Source: Favolaschia claudopus
Lineage: Eukaryota > Basidiomycota > Agaricomycetes > Agaricales > Mycenaceae
Direction: 5' to 3'
NCBI GenBank assembly: GCA_037176885.1
Contig: JAWWNJ010000020.1
Span: 1,488,001-1,552,000 of the forward strand
DNA: 64,000 bases
The position numbers and the translations under genes are program-made. Within the stretch, counting starts at the first letter, position 1; each line of letters starts with the position of its first letter. Shown in pieces: positions 53,102 to 63,875 of this stretch. Below the pieces are notes generated by a model. The model was not told the DNA's origin and made no database searches. It saw only the letters and a program-made list of their open reading frames with translations.

Positions 53102-54291
53102 AGTCGTGATGCATTCTCTCCTGCCAAACGTCAACAATATTAATGGTCATGAAGGGCCAAATATCGACATACCCCGCGTGAGGGCACGCCAGTCGTACAA
53201 TTGTGATTTGGATCTTGGGATTCTCAGCAATTTCCTTCGGGAATGTCTCAGTCAACAGCTTCCATACAGGGCCGGAGAAACCATGAAAATTCTCACCAAT
53301 TTCGCACCTCACGGTGCGAGCCCCATGCAGCAGCTATGTTTCGCCGAGAACTGGAAAGCAGGTCTCGAGAATCTGAGACCACGAATTCCAAGCAATTGGA
53401 CATAGTAGCGAATTCCGCTTTGCTTGCCGTACTCGTAGTGAGAAAAAGTCATGGACGGTCGGTTCTTTGACTGATCTCGGCCGTCTTTGCACCGTTTTGT
53501 ATGATTCCAGGTGCTGGGTGTATGTAAAATGCAGCTGTAACAAATCACTGACCATCACCGAGATAACGTCTTCGCAGAATGGGATCGTGTCTTATTCCCT
53601 GACGCCGAGGATAGCCATGCGGAGCCGGGGAAGAATCGTCGCCAGCAGAAGAGTGCAGGCTTTTCTCGCGCCATGGAGGCTCTTGCAGCCGAAGAAGCAG
53701 GTCTTGGAGGCGAGGGTGAAGGCGAGAGTGCGGGCGGAGAGGGAAATGGCGATGGTGGCGAGAACGGTGAAGATGAGGACAGCAGCGACAGTGATTGATC
53801 CGCCCTCGTAATTGTAACGGTTGTCACAATGTGACCTGTAGCATCGAAATTGATTCCTTCGATTTTCGTTCAAACTATCTTCAAAGGAATCTAAGGATAC
53901 CTCAAAACGTTGAGCGGCCAGACCCGACCACCCGGCGAGGAGGACCAGCGCTCATCCGGTATCATCAGCCCTGATCAGGTGAAGGAAGACGCGCATATAT
54001 TGAACAACTTGTACTTACTTACTTCTGAAGTCCTGCATGCCTCAGTTGGATATACCTAAGCTAAGTACAGTGCGCACCTCCACAGTCGAGATTGTGTACC
54101 TCCACAGTGATAGAATGGAGAAGAATGTGCACCCTCCCAGTCATGGAATGGAGAGAACAATATGAGGCAGCTCTTCTTACAGCGCTTTTAGAATAATAAT
54201 AATAATAATAATAAAGGCACAAGGTCCCACGCGGGGTACGGCCAACCTGCAATCCAAGAAACTATGCGGAAAACGTAAAAAAATCTCAGCG
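53102..54291. other. Unassigned interval with an acidic C-terminal-like reading
   Basis: A plus-strand reading at 53,545-53,797 (AEWDRVLFPDAEDSHAEPG ... GGEGNGDGGENGEDEDSSDSD) looks like the acidic end of a protein. The 53,100-53,310 segment is open on both strands without a recognised family. A (AAT)n microsatellite is at 54,192-54,213. Confidence 0.35.
54192..54213. repeat. (AAT)n microsatellite
   Basis: Seven uninterrupted units. Confidence 0.85.
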
Positions 54292-54334
54292 TGGCTGTGC
54301 AGGACCCGTTGGCCCATCAAAGTTTCCTAATGCG

Positions 54335-54383
54335 GAAATCGGTAGCCATTCAATGGCTCCAATGGCTCTTCGCAAACTCTCTA
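54335..54383. repeat. MITE end shared with 22,265-22,308
   Basis: gtagccattcaatggctcca and atggctcttcgcaaac are common to both places; here it abuts the LINE RNase H fragment. Confidence 0.7.
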
Positions 54384-54945
54384 TTGAGCTGGTTGTGTCT
54401 TGGGAGACGAGAGGGCAGCGATGGCGGGCTGGCAGTCGAGGAAGATATCGACGTCCGTGAGGCGGGGAATGTCGGCCACAATGTCGAGAGCCAGTATGGC
54501 GCCGCAGAGCTCAGACTCGAAAACTGTGTGCTCACTTAATGCTCCGAGGTGCTTCTGCCTTCTCGTGCCCGCTCCTCTTCCCGTCACCGCTACCGCCGCA
54601 GCACCTGCGCCGTCTTCAAACCCTGATCCATCCGTAAAGATACACGTCCCTCCTCGCCCCACTATCCTCTCCATGTCCTCTCGAGCCTTCTGTTTGTCGG
54701 GCGCGACGTAGGTGGTGAGTACTCCTGGCGGGAGCGGGGCCAGTCGTCTTTGCGGGTCGATTGTCTCGAAGATGGATCGGAAGACAGGAGGTGGTGGATT
54801 GGAGAGCGGTGGAATCGGGGGACGCGGGGGCAGCGAAGGAAGGCGAGGCGGACGGGGTTAGACGACGGGAGGGAGGCGAGGCGAGCGGCGGCGTTGTAGG
54901 CGGAGCGGTTGAGGCGGATGTGTACAGGGATTTACCGAGCGCCTT
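54384..54945 (-). pseudogene. LINE RNase H fragment
   Basis: The minus strand reads FRSIFETIDPQRRLAPLPPG and TTYVAPDKQKAREDMERIVG as linker, then the RNase H domain CIFTDGSGFEDGAGAAAVAV (first Asp), LSEHTVFESELCGAILALDI (Glu) and VDIFLDCQPAIAAL (Asp). It stops at the MITE end at 54,383 and lacks the final catalytic part. Such a domain follows the reverse transcriptase in Tad1/I-type LINEs of fungi; no RT was seen here. It is flanked at 54,946 by the 130 bp repeat. Confidence 0.7.
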
Positions 54946-55079
54946 GGCAACCCCGCCATTCCAAGGGTGATGGTAAATCGGTCGCCAGACCGATTAAAGC
55001 CGATGGCCACGGCCAGCAAAACCCTCGGCAATCTGAGGCTATTTCCGGCGAAATAAAGCCCTCGAAATGACCGATTTTT
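54946..55079. repeat. 130 bp dispersed repeat, copy 2
   Basis: Same as 12,305-12,436 with a few changes (ggtaaatcggtcgccagacc). Confidence 0.8.
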
Positions 55080-55864
55080 CGTGGATGGGGGATATCTTAT
55101 GTAGAAGCTATGTGGGCTGATGCATTGGGTGTGTGCTATTGGATGACTGACTATGTAGTCTGTGATTAACACCCTGATAGCTGCCTTCTCTCTTTTGCCT
55201 AGCACTTGGGTCGAGATTAGCTGTATCGCTGTCATCAAAGAGCCAGGCAAGGCTGACATCACAGAATTTTTCACCCAACTCTTGTTCCCAGAGATGTGCC
55301 TAGTTCGTCGTGGGGTATCCCTGTCGACCACTTCATCTGCCTTGGCCGCCGGTCTGCACCACCATATCGCATCAGGAAATCTGGCACAGCCAGGCATCGC
55401 TGACATGTTCTCTGGCTCCTGTCCTCATGGAAATGTGACTCTGGTGACCACTCGGGTGCCTGATTTCTCGGAGCCCGCATACAGGCAGCTAGTCAATGGC
55501 TTTCGGGAACTAGGTGATTGGCAGCTATTGCTCTCTGGTTCCGAATTGGCGACACTCATCCCAGAGGCGCGATACGATCCAAAGTCAGCATTCGGTAGGT
55601 GGTCTTGTCGTACGCCATGAGAATGAGGCAGTGCTCCTCGACAGCTAAAGGGGAGTTTTCACAGTACGCGGCTTTGACAAAATCAAGCATGTCTTGATCA
55701 GTATTCATTGAGCCCAAACGTTCAAAACTTCGGTGCAGCGCAATCAAAGGAGCGCACCGTTACTGCTTCCAGCTTGACACGCAAGAGCCGCGAGGTACCC
55801 ATACGGAGTTGGTAGGGCAGACATAAGGAGTGCGTTTTCATCACGAGTTTCAAGTCTATTACCG
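55080..55864. other. Unassigned interval between two copies of the 130 bp repeat
   Basis: A 152-codon plus-strand ORF (55,162-55,620, SCIAVIKEPGKADITEFFTQ and FSGSCPHGNVTLVTTRVPDF) and a 63-codon minus ORF (55,556-55,747) have no recognised family. Confidence 0.35.
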
Positions 55865-55987
55865 GCAACCCCGCCATTCAGAGGGTGATGGCAAATCGGT
55901 CGCCAGACCGATTAAAGCCGATGGCCCCGGGCAGTAAAACCCTCGGCAATCTGAGGCTATTTCCGGCGAAATATAGCCCTCGATTTT
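55865..55987. repeat. 130 bp dispersed repeat, copy 3
   Basis: ggcaaccccgccattcagag to tagccctcgattttt; lacks the gaaatgacc part near its right end. Confidence 0.75.
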
Positions 55988-56274
55988 TCCAGCTTATCAT
56001 ACCCATTTAGGCAAATCAGTCAGGATTTGATCCCATCATTAGGGTTTATGTCACTTTTGGCAAACAAAAAGTTGTTGGATTGTCCTGTAAAGCACACGGT
56101 GGATTGCTACACATGTCAAGACGTTTTACACCGTTTTTAAGTTTACCTGTGATGACGGCATAAGGTAGTAGCGACTTGAACTTTTGACGCCCTTCCCTGC
56201 CAAATCAGGAACCGTGACGTGGTGACTGGCACTGTACATATTTCAGCTTGTTCCCCGAATCCACCCGGCATTTA

Positions 56275-56549
56275 CTAGACGACATTCAAGTCAAACCATC
56301 GCTCGTGACACTCATCACAAGACTCCAGTGAGATGTCCATAATTTTATCTCGAACAGTTTGCATCAACACACGGTCCTCAGCCGAAACTGCCAATTCCGA
56401 AAGTGGTGTAGGACTTGGTGGATCAAGCTGCGGCGGGGGATTGCTCGCCTCACGGATTTCTGGTTGTCCAGCGGGTGGATCAGGCGGATTCACCATCTGG
56501 TCCAACTGCTGCGCCGCAAGCTCTGCCTCTCGAATTGCCCTAGTCTCAC
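56275..56549 (-). pseudogene. Helitron-associated DUF6570-like N-terminal fragment
   Basis: The minus strand reads ETRAIREAELAAQQLDQMVN, a Pro-rich linker, then LMQTVRDKIMDISLESCDEC and HERWFDLNV. The CxxCxxRWFD pattern resembles the N-terminus of fungal Helitron-type helicase proteins (DUF6570). Only about 90 residues remain and neither Rep nor helicase domains are present. It is cut at 56,549 by a repeat shared with 39,647-39,712. Confidence 0.45.
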
Positions 56550-56605
56550 TAAGTCAGACTCTACAAGATTTATGATAGTCGATAAATCTATTATAAAAAG
56601 TCGCG
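56543..56605. repeat. 65 bp repeat, inverted copy of 39,647-39,712
   Basis: ctaagtcagactctacaaga and ttatgatagtcgataaatct match inverted. Confidence 0.7.
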
Positions 56606-56834
56606 ACCTAGAGTATGGCAATTTAGTGGCTCGATTCGTTTGCATTGTACTGCAGGAAGCTCAGCCTTACCCTGGAGACGAAGAGGTTCAAGAAGAATCT
56701 CGATTCCAAGTATACGAAACTTCGGAAACTGAATATGTTGTTATCGACAATGTAACCATGGAGGATGTTATCTTACCAATGGAATTCTTGTTTGACGAAG
56801 ACTTTAAGATTGGTCTCTGGTATGCTAGGGTATA

Positions 56835-57213
56835 CAGCCGTTTTGGAAACAATATACGGGTTTTGATTGAGTGGTGCTCCTTCGTTTGTGCTTACGTTTG
56901 TTGACGATTCTGTCATCGGCAAAGCCAGGAGCACCACTTTGCGGGGCGCTGCCGTAACACATCAAGTGCCGCTGGTCCCTTGTTTTGGCCCTTGCTCGCA
57001 AGTCATGGCCGTGTCGAGCTTTGGGCAAATAGCAGCTGAGTCTTAATCCTCAGTTCTGTTAACCTCCTGTTTTTTCCTGGTGTTCTGTGGGTGGCGGAAG
57101 CAAAACTCAAACTGGGCCGAAGTGGAGCTGGTGATGGGAAGCAAAAGAAAAGGTAAGCACAAACGAGTGAGCACCAGTTGATCAAAACCCGTATATTGTT
57201 TCCAAAACGGCTG
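56835..57213. mobile_element. MITE family M5, copy 2 (379 bp)
   Basis: Ends cagccgttttggaaacaata and its complement, terminal repeats near 47 bp, TA (or TATA) on both sides. Uninterrupted reference for copy 1. Confidence 0.85.
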
Positions 57214-57217
57214 TATA

Positions 57218-57325
57218 CAAGGAACGAAAACGAAAACCACTATATATACAATAGCCGATGGATGGCCGATGATGACCTTCGGCACTCAGAAAATGAAGCA
57301 TCGGCACGGAACAAGGGAAACGGCG
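57218..57325. repeat. Repeat terminus, inverted copy of 828-957
   Basis: See the entry at 828-957; it begins directly beside MITE M5. Confidence 0.6.
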
Positions 57326-57867
57326 GGCATTAAATCGCCATCATGCCAAGCTTGTCACGGTCACATACAGTCTTTTGCCGCAATTCTCCTGCTTGACGCT
57401 ATCGCGACTTTGGAGTAATATGCCCTCCGCTGGAAAGTCCGCTGGCGGACAACGTTGGACAACGCTGGACACTGGCGGATGCTGGCGGACGTTGTTAGGC
57501 AGTGTTTCCCACCGGCGGTGTCCAAGGCCGCTGATGTCCGTTGCTCCGCGGTCCTGCCGATGGGATCCGTTGGAATCCGCTGGAGTTCAGTGGAAGTCAG
57601 GATCTAGAAAAATTTCAAGGGCCAAAGGGTCATTTGAGGGAAATTCAAGGAAATGTTGTCTCATTGTACGATATTTGTGCAATGAGATCCAGAGGCAATT
57701 CCGATTGAATGCCCAAGTCTTGAGCTACTGAAATTGAATCAAGTCAGTACTATCCGCCCAATTTGCGATCATCCTTTCGAGTTGAACTGATAAATCGAGC
57801 TCCCTTGGAGCCTTTAGTCGCGCTTCATGACCACATAAACCATCAATATAAGTAGTTATAGCAAATA
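57326..57867. other. Unassigned interval with TCCGCTGG-rich tract
   Basis: From 57,420 to 57,600 words such as tccgctgg, gctggcgga and gttgga recur irregularly. No gene recognised. Confidence 0.4.
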
Positions 57868-58052
57868 GGGGCGCTCAATTCTCAGCTCGTCAGCTCGTCT
57901 CGTTTAGAAAAAAATTAATTACCTGATGAGCTGATGAGACGGTGATCCCACTCCGCCTCTCGCTCCACTCCTCGTCATATTTTGATCAATCCATCAGCAA
58001 ATTAATTATTTTCTGTACGAGACGAGCTGACGAGCTAAGAATTGAGCGCCCC
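57868..58052. mobile_element. Short MITE M7 (185 bp)
   Basis: Ends ggggcgctcaattctcagct and the complementary right end gctaagaattgagcgcccc give 38 bp inverted repeats with one mismatch; TA on both sides. Confidence 0.85.
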
Positions 58053-58153
58053 TAATAAGCGTCGATCGGGAATTCATCTATGATCCCGACTACACTCTCC
58101 ATGACACAAACTACGGCTTCCGAATTTTCGCCGATGGTGATTATTTAAATACA

Positions 58154-59040
58154 GTGGCAGCAAGAAGAAACTCTACCATCAATCCAAACCGAGATTCAGA
58201 AACAGTATTCCTGCATTGCCGAGTAAATCGCGCGGGCGAGTTCGACCCCTCAATCGATTCAATCATTGCAGTCCTCAATCCTACAACTTCTAAGTTTACG
58301 TATGAAACCCTCTCCATTTCTTTTGATACGCCAGAAATCCCGCTGTCCTATTCAACTGGTTTACTTGCTGGCCTTCTTCACAAATTGCAATCAACCCCAA
58401 AATCACTGCCGCTGCTGGTGTGCTCAGTATCCGATTACCTGATTCGGGTTACTGTTAACGAGAGATCACGCTTCGAGAATGATATGCTCAACGACAACTT
58501 CCCGTTAATTAAGGCAGTAATTGCTGCTCTCAACGAAAGAACTGGTCGTGTTAGATTCAAGAAGATTTCAACTCCTCCGCCTTCGTCGACGACGATAGTT
58601 GCTTCAGAATCTGTCGAAATTGATACACAGATAGATATTATGTTTCTTAATCCCGGAATTGAACTACGTACGACATGGGACTCAACGTGCATTTCGGAAA
58701 ATTATTCAGAAAATACGTTCAAAACCTCACCGAAGATCAACTCTTGACCGCATACGTTGTGCCGTTCAGGAGGTATCTGACTATATCCCTTCTGATGACA
58801 TGATTTGGAAATCAGTCCGTTCATCTACGCTCCGTCGATTAACGAGGGAGTTTTTCTGGAAATGTATTCATGAAACTTTCCGAGTTGGAAACTTCTGGTT
58901 CCACCTCAAGGGGGAACCGATCCGCGAAATCTACACTAAGGGTCGAAGTTTTTTTCTCAGCGAAATGGCGGACCCCCCACCCTTCTCAATTAGGGAATTC
59001 CTTTTTTGGTCAGCCATCAAACGGCTTTGCAGCCCTTGAT
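58154..59040 (+). pseudogene. RNase H-like domain plus C-terminal region of a fungal RT/RNase H-type protein, diverged
   Basis: The frame from 58,154 reads SETVFLHCRVNRAGEFDPSI and SYSTGLLAGLLHKLQSTPKS, VCSVSDYLIRVTVNERSRFE and NFPLIKAVIAALNERTGRVR, which follows the strand-helix order of RNase H in fungal non-LTR-like proteins. A frame change near 58,690 leads to PSDDMIWKSVRSSTLRRLTR and EFFWKCIHETFRVGNFWFHL, the helical segment that follows RNase H in those proteins. The positions where the catalytic Glu and Asp are expected hold Leu and Val, so the fold appears catalytically dead. The end is cut by the M1 MITE. Confidence 0.45.
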
Positions 59041-59100
59041 TCAACGAATTTTGGCTTGGAAACCTTGCATTTATAATCCTACAGTACTCTGATGCACTTA

Positions 59101-60239
59101 CAGTGGTGGCAAATAGAAATTGCCGTGGCTTTTTGGTGAAAATCTGGCTGTATACTTCACCGAATGACCTCAAATAAAATGTAGAGATAGGTATGTGATA
59201 CTTTTGTACCTCTTAGATCAGTCAGCAATATATTATGCCCTGAGAATGCATCAATCATAGGATGATTTCCGATTTTTGCCATATTCGGAAAAACACAATG
59301 AACCCTCAGGTGAAAGGTGTCATAATAGGATGAAAGTACTTAAGAAACAGTCCTAGTTTCTACTTTGGTTGAATGGAATTGACCCTGATTTGAGCTCACA
59401 GCAGCCGCTCAAAGTTGGCTATTTTCACACAAAATAGAGAGTTTGCGGTGAGCCGCCAGAAGCCACCTGGCGGCTCTAATGGCATGCGGATTGGAGCGGC
59501 TATGCTGTCTGGCGGCTCGTTTGGCGGCTGGTAAGACTGGTTCAAATTTGGTTTTGTGAGTGTATTCTTAGTACTTAGTCATCTACATATTGAACCATAC
59601 ACACACGAAGAAAATTGGATCTGAAAATCTGACGCTATCGCACATTCGAGCCGAAGACTTCGGTTGACGCTGGAAATTGCTTCAATTCAAAACAATTATG
59701 CACGTTTGGACAACGAACTCTCATTGGCTGAAGGTATAGTCAAGTATGCAAGGTACCCAACCTCAAAATTGTGCTAAGGACCGCGCGCGATGAGCCGCTG
59801 AACGAGCCGCCACATGACGTAGCCGCTCCAATCCGCATGCCGTCGGAGCCACCAGGTGGCTTCTGGCGGCTCACCGCAAACTCTCTAATAGCGGAAAATG
59901 CAGAGAAAATAGCTAAAAGGACCAACTTCAAGCAGCCGTTGTGAGCTCAAATGAGGTTCAATTCCAGTCAATCAAAGTGATAACTAGCATTGTTTTTCAA
60001 GTACTTTCATCCTGTTATGACACTTTTTTGCTGAGGATACATTGAGCTTTTCCAGATATGGCAATAATCAGAAACTGTCCTGTTATTGATGCATCGTCAG
60101 GGCATAATAGATAGCTGAGTATTCTAAGTGGTACAGTAGTATCATATATTTATCTCTACATCTTATTTCAGGTCATTCGGTGAAGTATACAGCAAGATTT
60201 TGGCCAAAAAGCCACGGCAATTTCTATTTGCCACCACTG
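59101..60239. mobile_element. MITE family M1, copy B, with nested MITE
   Basis: Same termini as copy A, TA on both sides (59,099-59,100; 60,240-60,241). Without the nested element it is 685 bp, like copy A. Confidence 0.88.
59438..59886. mobile_element. GC-rich MITE nested in M1 (449 bp)
   Basis: Terminal repeats agagtttgcggtgagccgcc with agaagccacctgg and the inverse at the right end; AATAG occurs at both borders (59,433-59,437 and 59,887-59,891). Comparison with M1 copy A (aaaatagctgaaaatg) shows the clean insertion point. Confidence 0.85.
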
Positions 60240-60241
60240 TA

Positions 60242-61018
60242 TGTGAGGTTCTACACCATGCTCGAGGTAAAGGAAAGGAAATCTTGCTTGCCCATCATTG
60301 ATCACGCGGATGTTTACTGTATTTGGAAGTCCTTACCTCCTGCCGCTATTGAGCGACCTTTTAGCGGGAATGTGGTCAGATTGACTATTAAATCACTGTG
60401 AGTGAGATTCAAGAGCTTCTGGAGTCTCCTTCACGTCAAACACTGCTGCTGGTCAAGGCATTGGGGATATTGGGATTGCTCGATGCGCAATCAAATTTCC
60501 CGATAAAGGAATAATGTACCCCCCCTCTAACTCAAGAACCACCGTGAGCCTCAATGTCAATGAAGTGGAATCTTACTCAGATTTTGTTCTAGTTTCATAT
60601 TTTGAGGTTTATTAACTATCTGAAATTCCAAAGCCCCTTGAAGGAAAGTCGTGTAATGTGTAGTAAGGTACAGAATATAAACTAGCTACGAAATCACATG
60701 TGAGGTACAGGCTATAAGTCAGATACTAGAATCACAAGTCAGGTAGTAAGGTGAACCATATGGAAAGAGGCAGTGAAACGCAGATATACCTGTTGAACGT
60801 GGTGTTTGGCGTGGTTTGGTACAGACGGTGTCGCCTTCCTTATTGGTACATTGTGACGTATTTAGGCACTTTGTGACAATGCGACTGGGCTTTTCGCCTC
60901 CCATCTGGTGCTCCTTTTGCCTTTTCGGCATCCATCTGGTGTACAGCTTACAACAATACCAGGTACGCAATCAGCGCGGCAGCATGCACATCAGTGGTCC
61001 TGTATTTATACTACTGAA
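60242..61018. other. Unassigned interval
   Basis: Short ORFs only; no feature recognised between the M1 and the next MITE. Confidence 0.3.
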
Positions 61019-61020
61019 TA

Positions 61021-61285
61021 CTGTAGTATTACGTTCAATTCGTAGGGTCACAGGTCACAGACCCGAAATCCTACGAAAATTTTCGTAAGTCACAGCGTCA
61101 CAAAGGGGTCCTACGAAAGGTTTCCCCCTGTGACTCGAAATTTGGTGCGATTTCGGGCCTAAAAAGGGGGTAAAAAACGAAAAAATTTCGTAAGTCACAG
61201 TGTCCCAAGGCCCCCTTACGAAAGAGTAAATTCGTAAGGGGTGTCACAGCCCAAACCGCCTTACGAATTGAACGTAATACTACAG
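61021..61285. mobile_element. pogo-type MITE (265 bp) with perfect 24 bp ends
   Basis: The left end ctgtagtattacgttcaatt (to 61,044) and the right end are perfect inverted repeats over 24 bp, with TA at 61,019-61,020 and 61,286-61,287. Subterminal words ttcgtaagtcacag and cttacgaaa recur. A related right end lies at 13,792-13,882. Confidence 0.92.
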
Positions 61286-61317
61286 TATTATCTAGAACTA
61301 TCTACAGTCCGGGAGAA

Positions 61318-61530
61318 TGATCCGTAAGCCGTGAGTAAGCGGCTCGGCTATACTTCGGGCTCACAAATCCAGCAGCCTTCAAGAACCGCCTGAGGTCTTC
61401 GTTGATAAATTCACGCCCATTATCGACGTGCCAGACCTTAAGCTTGCGACCTGTCTCGCGCTCGGCCATCTCCAACCACTCCTTGAATGCGGCTACTGCA
61501 TCGCTCTTGTGACGCAGGTAAAGTCTCTAG
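61318..61530 (-). pseudogene. Ty1/copia integrase fragment
   Basis: The minus strand reads YLRHKSDAVAAFKEWLEMAE, RETGRKLKVWHVDNGREFIN and EDLRRFLKAAGFVSPKYS. This is the central part of a copia integrase core, with the second catalytic Asp in DNGREF. Flanking integrase and RT parts are missing. It lies between two pogo-type MITEs. Confidence 0.7.
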
Positions 61531-61737
61531 ACATCTTCAGCATTTGCTGTGGCTCTAACACGAGGCTTTTCCTTACTGCCCGGTTCCGACCACCCCAATG
61601 GTCTTCCAAATACTAGGCAGATGAAATGGGTGGTGAACGTCCCAAAGAAGCAAGTTTTCATCAAGTTCTTGTAATAACCTCCCCCACAGGCATCGTACCG
61701 CTCCAAAATTTTGGCCACATACTTGTCCTATCCTATA

Positions 61738-61960
61738 CTGTACGTAGATTCAAGTCACAGGTCACAGAGGGACCTGAATTGAATCTATTTTATTTTCGTA
61801 ACGTGTCACAGCGCGTTTTTGGGCCATTGCCCATCAAAATTGATCGGCAAAACACGAAAAATCTCCCTAAAAGGCAATTCGATCACTGATGAATGATGGC
61901 AAAAGTGAAGATGAAGCGTCACACCTCAAACCCATTGAATCTACGGTCGAAATAGTACAG
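61738..61960. mobile_element. Imperfect pogo-type MITE (223 bp)
   Basis: Left ctgtacgtagattcaa and right complement of ctgtac-(9 nt)-cgtagattcaat; TA at both borders; contains ttcgtaacgtgtcacag. Confidence 0.55.
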
Positions 61961-62115
61961 TACTTGAAAAGAGGCCAGGCCATCAGTCGCGTGACTTTTC
62001 AGAAAATCACGGGGTTTTGTCAACATCCTACAACACAACCGGTTGTCAAGATGTTCCAACTCACACGCGGTCCCCGGCGCCGCGCCCTGCCGAAGGCGGG
62101 GTGCTTAAGCTTGTA

Positions 62116-62831
62116 TGGTGCGCGTCACTTAGTCACCGCCTCCTTTGCACTACTGCCAAATCGGAGGCCGAAATTTTTTCAAAACACCCTATTGAAGCCT
62201 GGATTTCAACCAATTTGGGGACTTTTTGAGTGGACTTTTGATGCACCTACTGGCGCAATTTGGGTTTGGCATAGGAGTGGTGTTTGATTGCGAGCGAAGC
62301 GAGCAATCCTACCCTTCACGTGACCGGCTGGGGGCTGGCTCAAGCTGCAAACACAAACAAATTCAAAGCGCGGTGGCTGACACTGGTCTCAGCATAGAAT
62401 GCCCCCAAATTCGTTCAGTTTTTCCGATTTCACGATGAAAACAGTACCAAAAGATGCGCATTAAGAAGGCGGTTTGAATGGTTCCAGTTTGAGGATACGC
62501 AGAGGAATAACCGCGACCGGTTATGTCCGAGAAAAAGGAGAGGAATTCTGTCATTGTGATTACGCTTCGCGAGCACACCGCGCCTGAGCGGATCACTAGT
62601 ATCCCTCGTATTGAGGGTTCTGGAGGCCAGCAAGATCGAAATTGGTGTATACTGCCAAATTGGGTGGGGTGAAAATTTATAGCTCCTTCAATTATTTAAA
62701 TTTTGGAAATCCCTCTTGGGAAGTTGTTCCTCTGTTGAAAAGGAGTCGTTTTGCAAGAGGAATAAAAATGCAAAAACTGGGGTCACAGTTGGCGTTGTCA
62801 CGGAGAGGCGGTGACTGAGTGACGCGCACCA
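62116..62831. mobile_element. MITE with TGGTGCGCGTCAC ends (716 bp)
   Basis: The left end tggtgcgcgtcacttagtca with ccgcctc is inverted at the right end with one mismatch; TA flanks both sides. No ORF of note. Confidence 0.75.
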
Positions 62832-62833
62832 TA

Positions 62834-63126
62834 CGTGAAAACACAAGGATCAGCTCACGTGAAAAGTAACGTGAATTTGACACGAAACCACGGGACCATG
62901 TCGAGATGTCGCTGCCGGCTGGTTCCCACGAACGTTCCCGACGGCGCCGCGCACCGCGAGTGCAGCGAGCGGTAGTGCGGCGCCGAGGGCACGCAATCCA
63001 GCAAGAAAAAAACCCGCGTGGTTTGGGGCGGAGCCCCGACAAGCTGTGCACCAGCCGTAGGGAGGGACGCGAGCGCAGCGAGCCGGCCCTGCCAGTGCCG
63101 AAGGCGGGATGCTTTGTAGCATAGAT
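62834..63126. other. Unassigned GC-rich interval
   Basis: Contains gcgagcgcagcgagcc-type phrases also at 62,290 and 51,170, and gccgaaggcggg words shared with 62,090. No gene recognised. Confidence 0.35.
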
Positions 63127-63127
63127 A

Positions 63128-63551
63128 AGGTACACCCCATCCACCCTCGACGAACATCACGTGAGATTTCTATCTACGGCTGACCCCGCTAAGAAAGGAG
63201 AAAATTCCCTCGACCAGATTGTTCTAAATGTATATAACTGTTGGTAGACAACATACTAGAGCTCGACAGCCTCTGTGTGAGAGGGAGATCCAGAGACAAG
63301 ATTTGTGATGCCAAATCAGCGTGGGATCAGGTTTTGAGACAGCTGCTCTTGATTTGATAACTCTGCCTCAGAATCTCAATACATCCTCACATTGTCAGGG
63401 AACAAAACAAAGTTAAGACCAAAATGAACAGCTTGGTCGAAGGGATTCACTCAATTCGAGCTGTGAGGTACCTTACAGATGAGTTTTGTCGAAGTGTGTC
63501 GAAAAAGGAAATTTCACGTGATGTTCGTCGAGGGTGGGATGGGGTGTACCT
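63128..63551. mobile_element. MITE with AGGTACACCCCAT ends (424 bp)
   Basis: Left aggtacaccccatccaccct to cacgtgagattt and its near-perfect complement on the right (about 43 bp); TA on both sides. Confidence 0.85.
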
Positions 63552-63875
63552 TACCTCGAATCTCTCCTTCGTCTCGAGTGCCTCCGATGATGCATGGTGA
63601 CTAAGGGCTCGAGTCGCGAGATCAACTAGTTCAGAGGGTGTTTTTGAGCGGAGACCCTCGACCGTCGCCTTGGACTGAGCAGCCACGGTACGCCATATCT
63701 CTCGGAACTCTGCCTCACCAACATGGTGAATTGCTTCATTGAGATGAGCATGGAATGGACCCTCTGTCGACGTCTTGTGTAGTCCCTTGCGACCAAGCAG
63801 CGTGAAGGAGGCAAGGAAGCCATGACCCTTTGCACGACCAAGATATTGTGCATGCAGCGAGTTGGCAGCCTGCAT
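63552..63875 (-). pseudogene. Unrecognised coding fragment cut by the MITE
   Basis: The minus-strand reading MQAANSLHAQYLGRAKGHGF, EGPFHAHLNEAIHHVGEAEF and LVDLATRALSHHASSEALET is protein-like and ends at the MITE border. It could begin before 63,875 and continue beyond the window. No family recognised. Confidence 0.4.

Noticed and set aside
61527..61718. Possible copia RT tail (KYVAKILERYDACGG) upstream of the integrase fragment
   Set aside because: Order would be opposite to copia elements and the match is a few residues only.
62692..63160. ORFs of 96-150 codons on the minus strand
   Set aside because: GC-rich, Arg/Ala-rich readings in several frames at once, crossing a MITE border; no protein signature.
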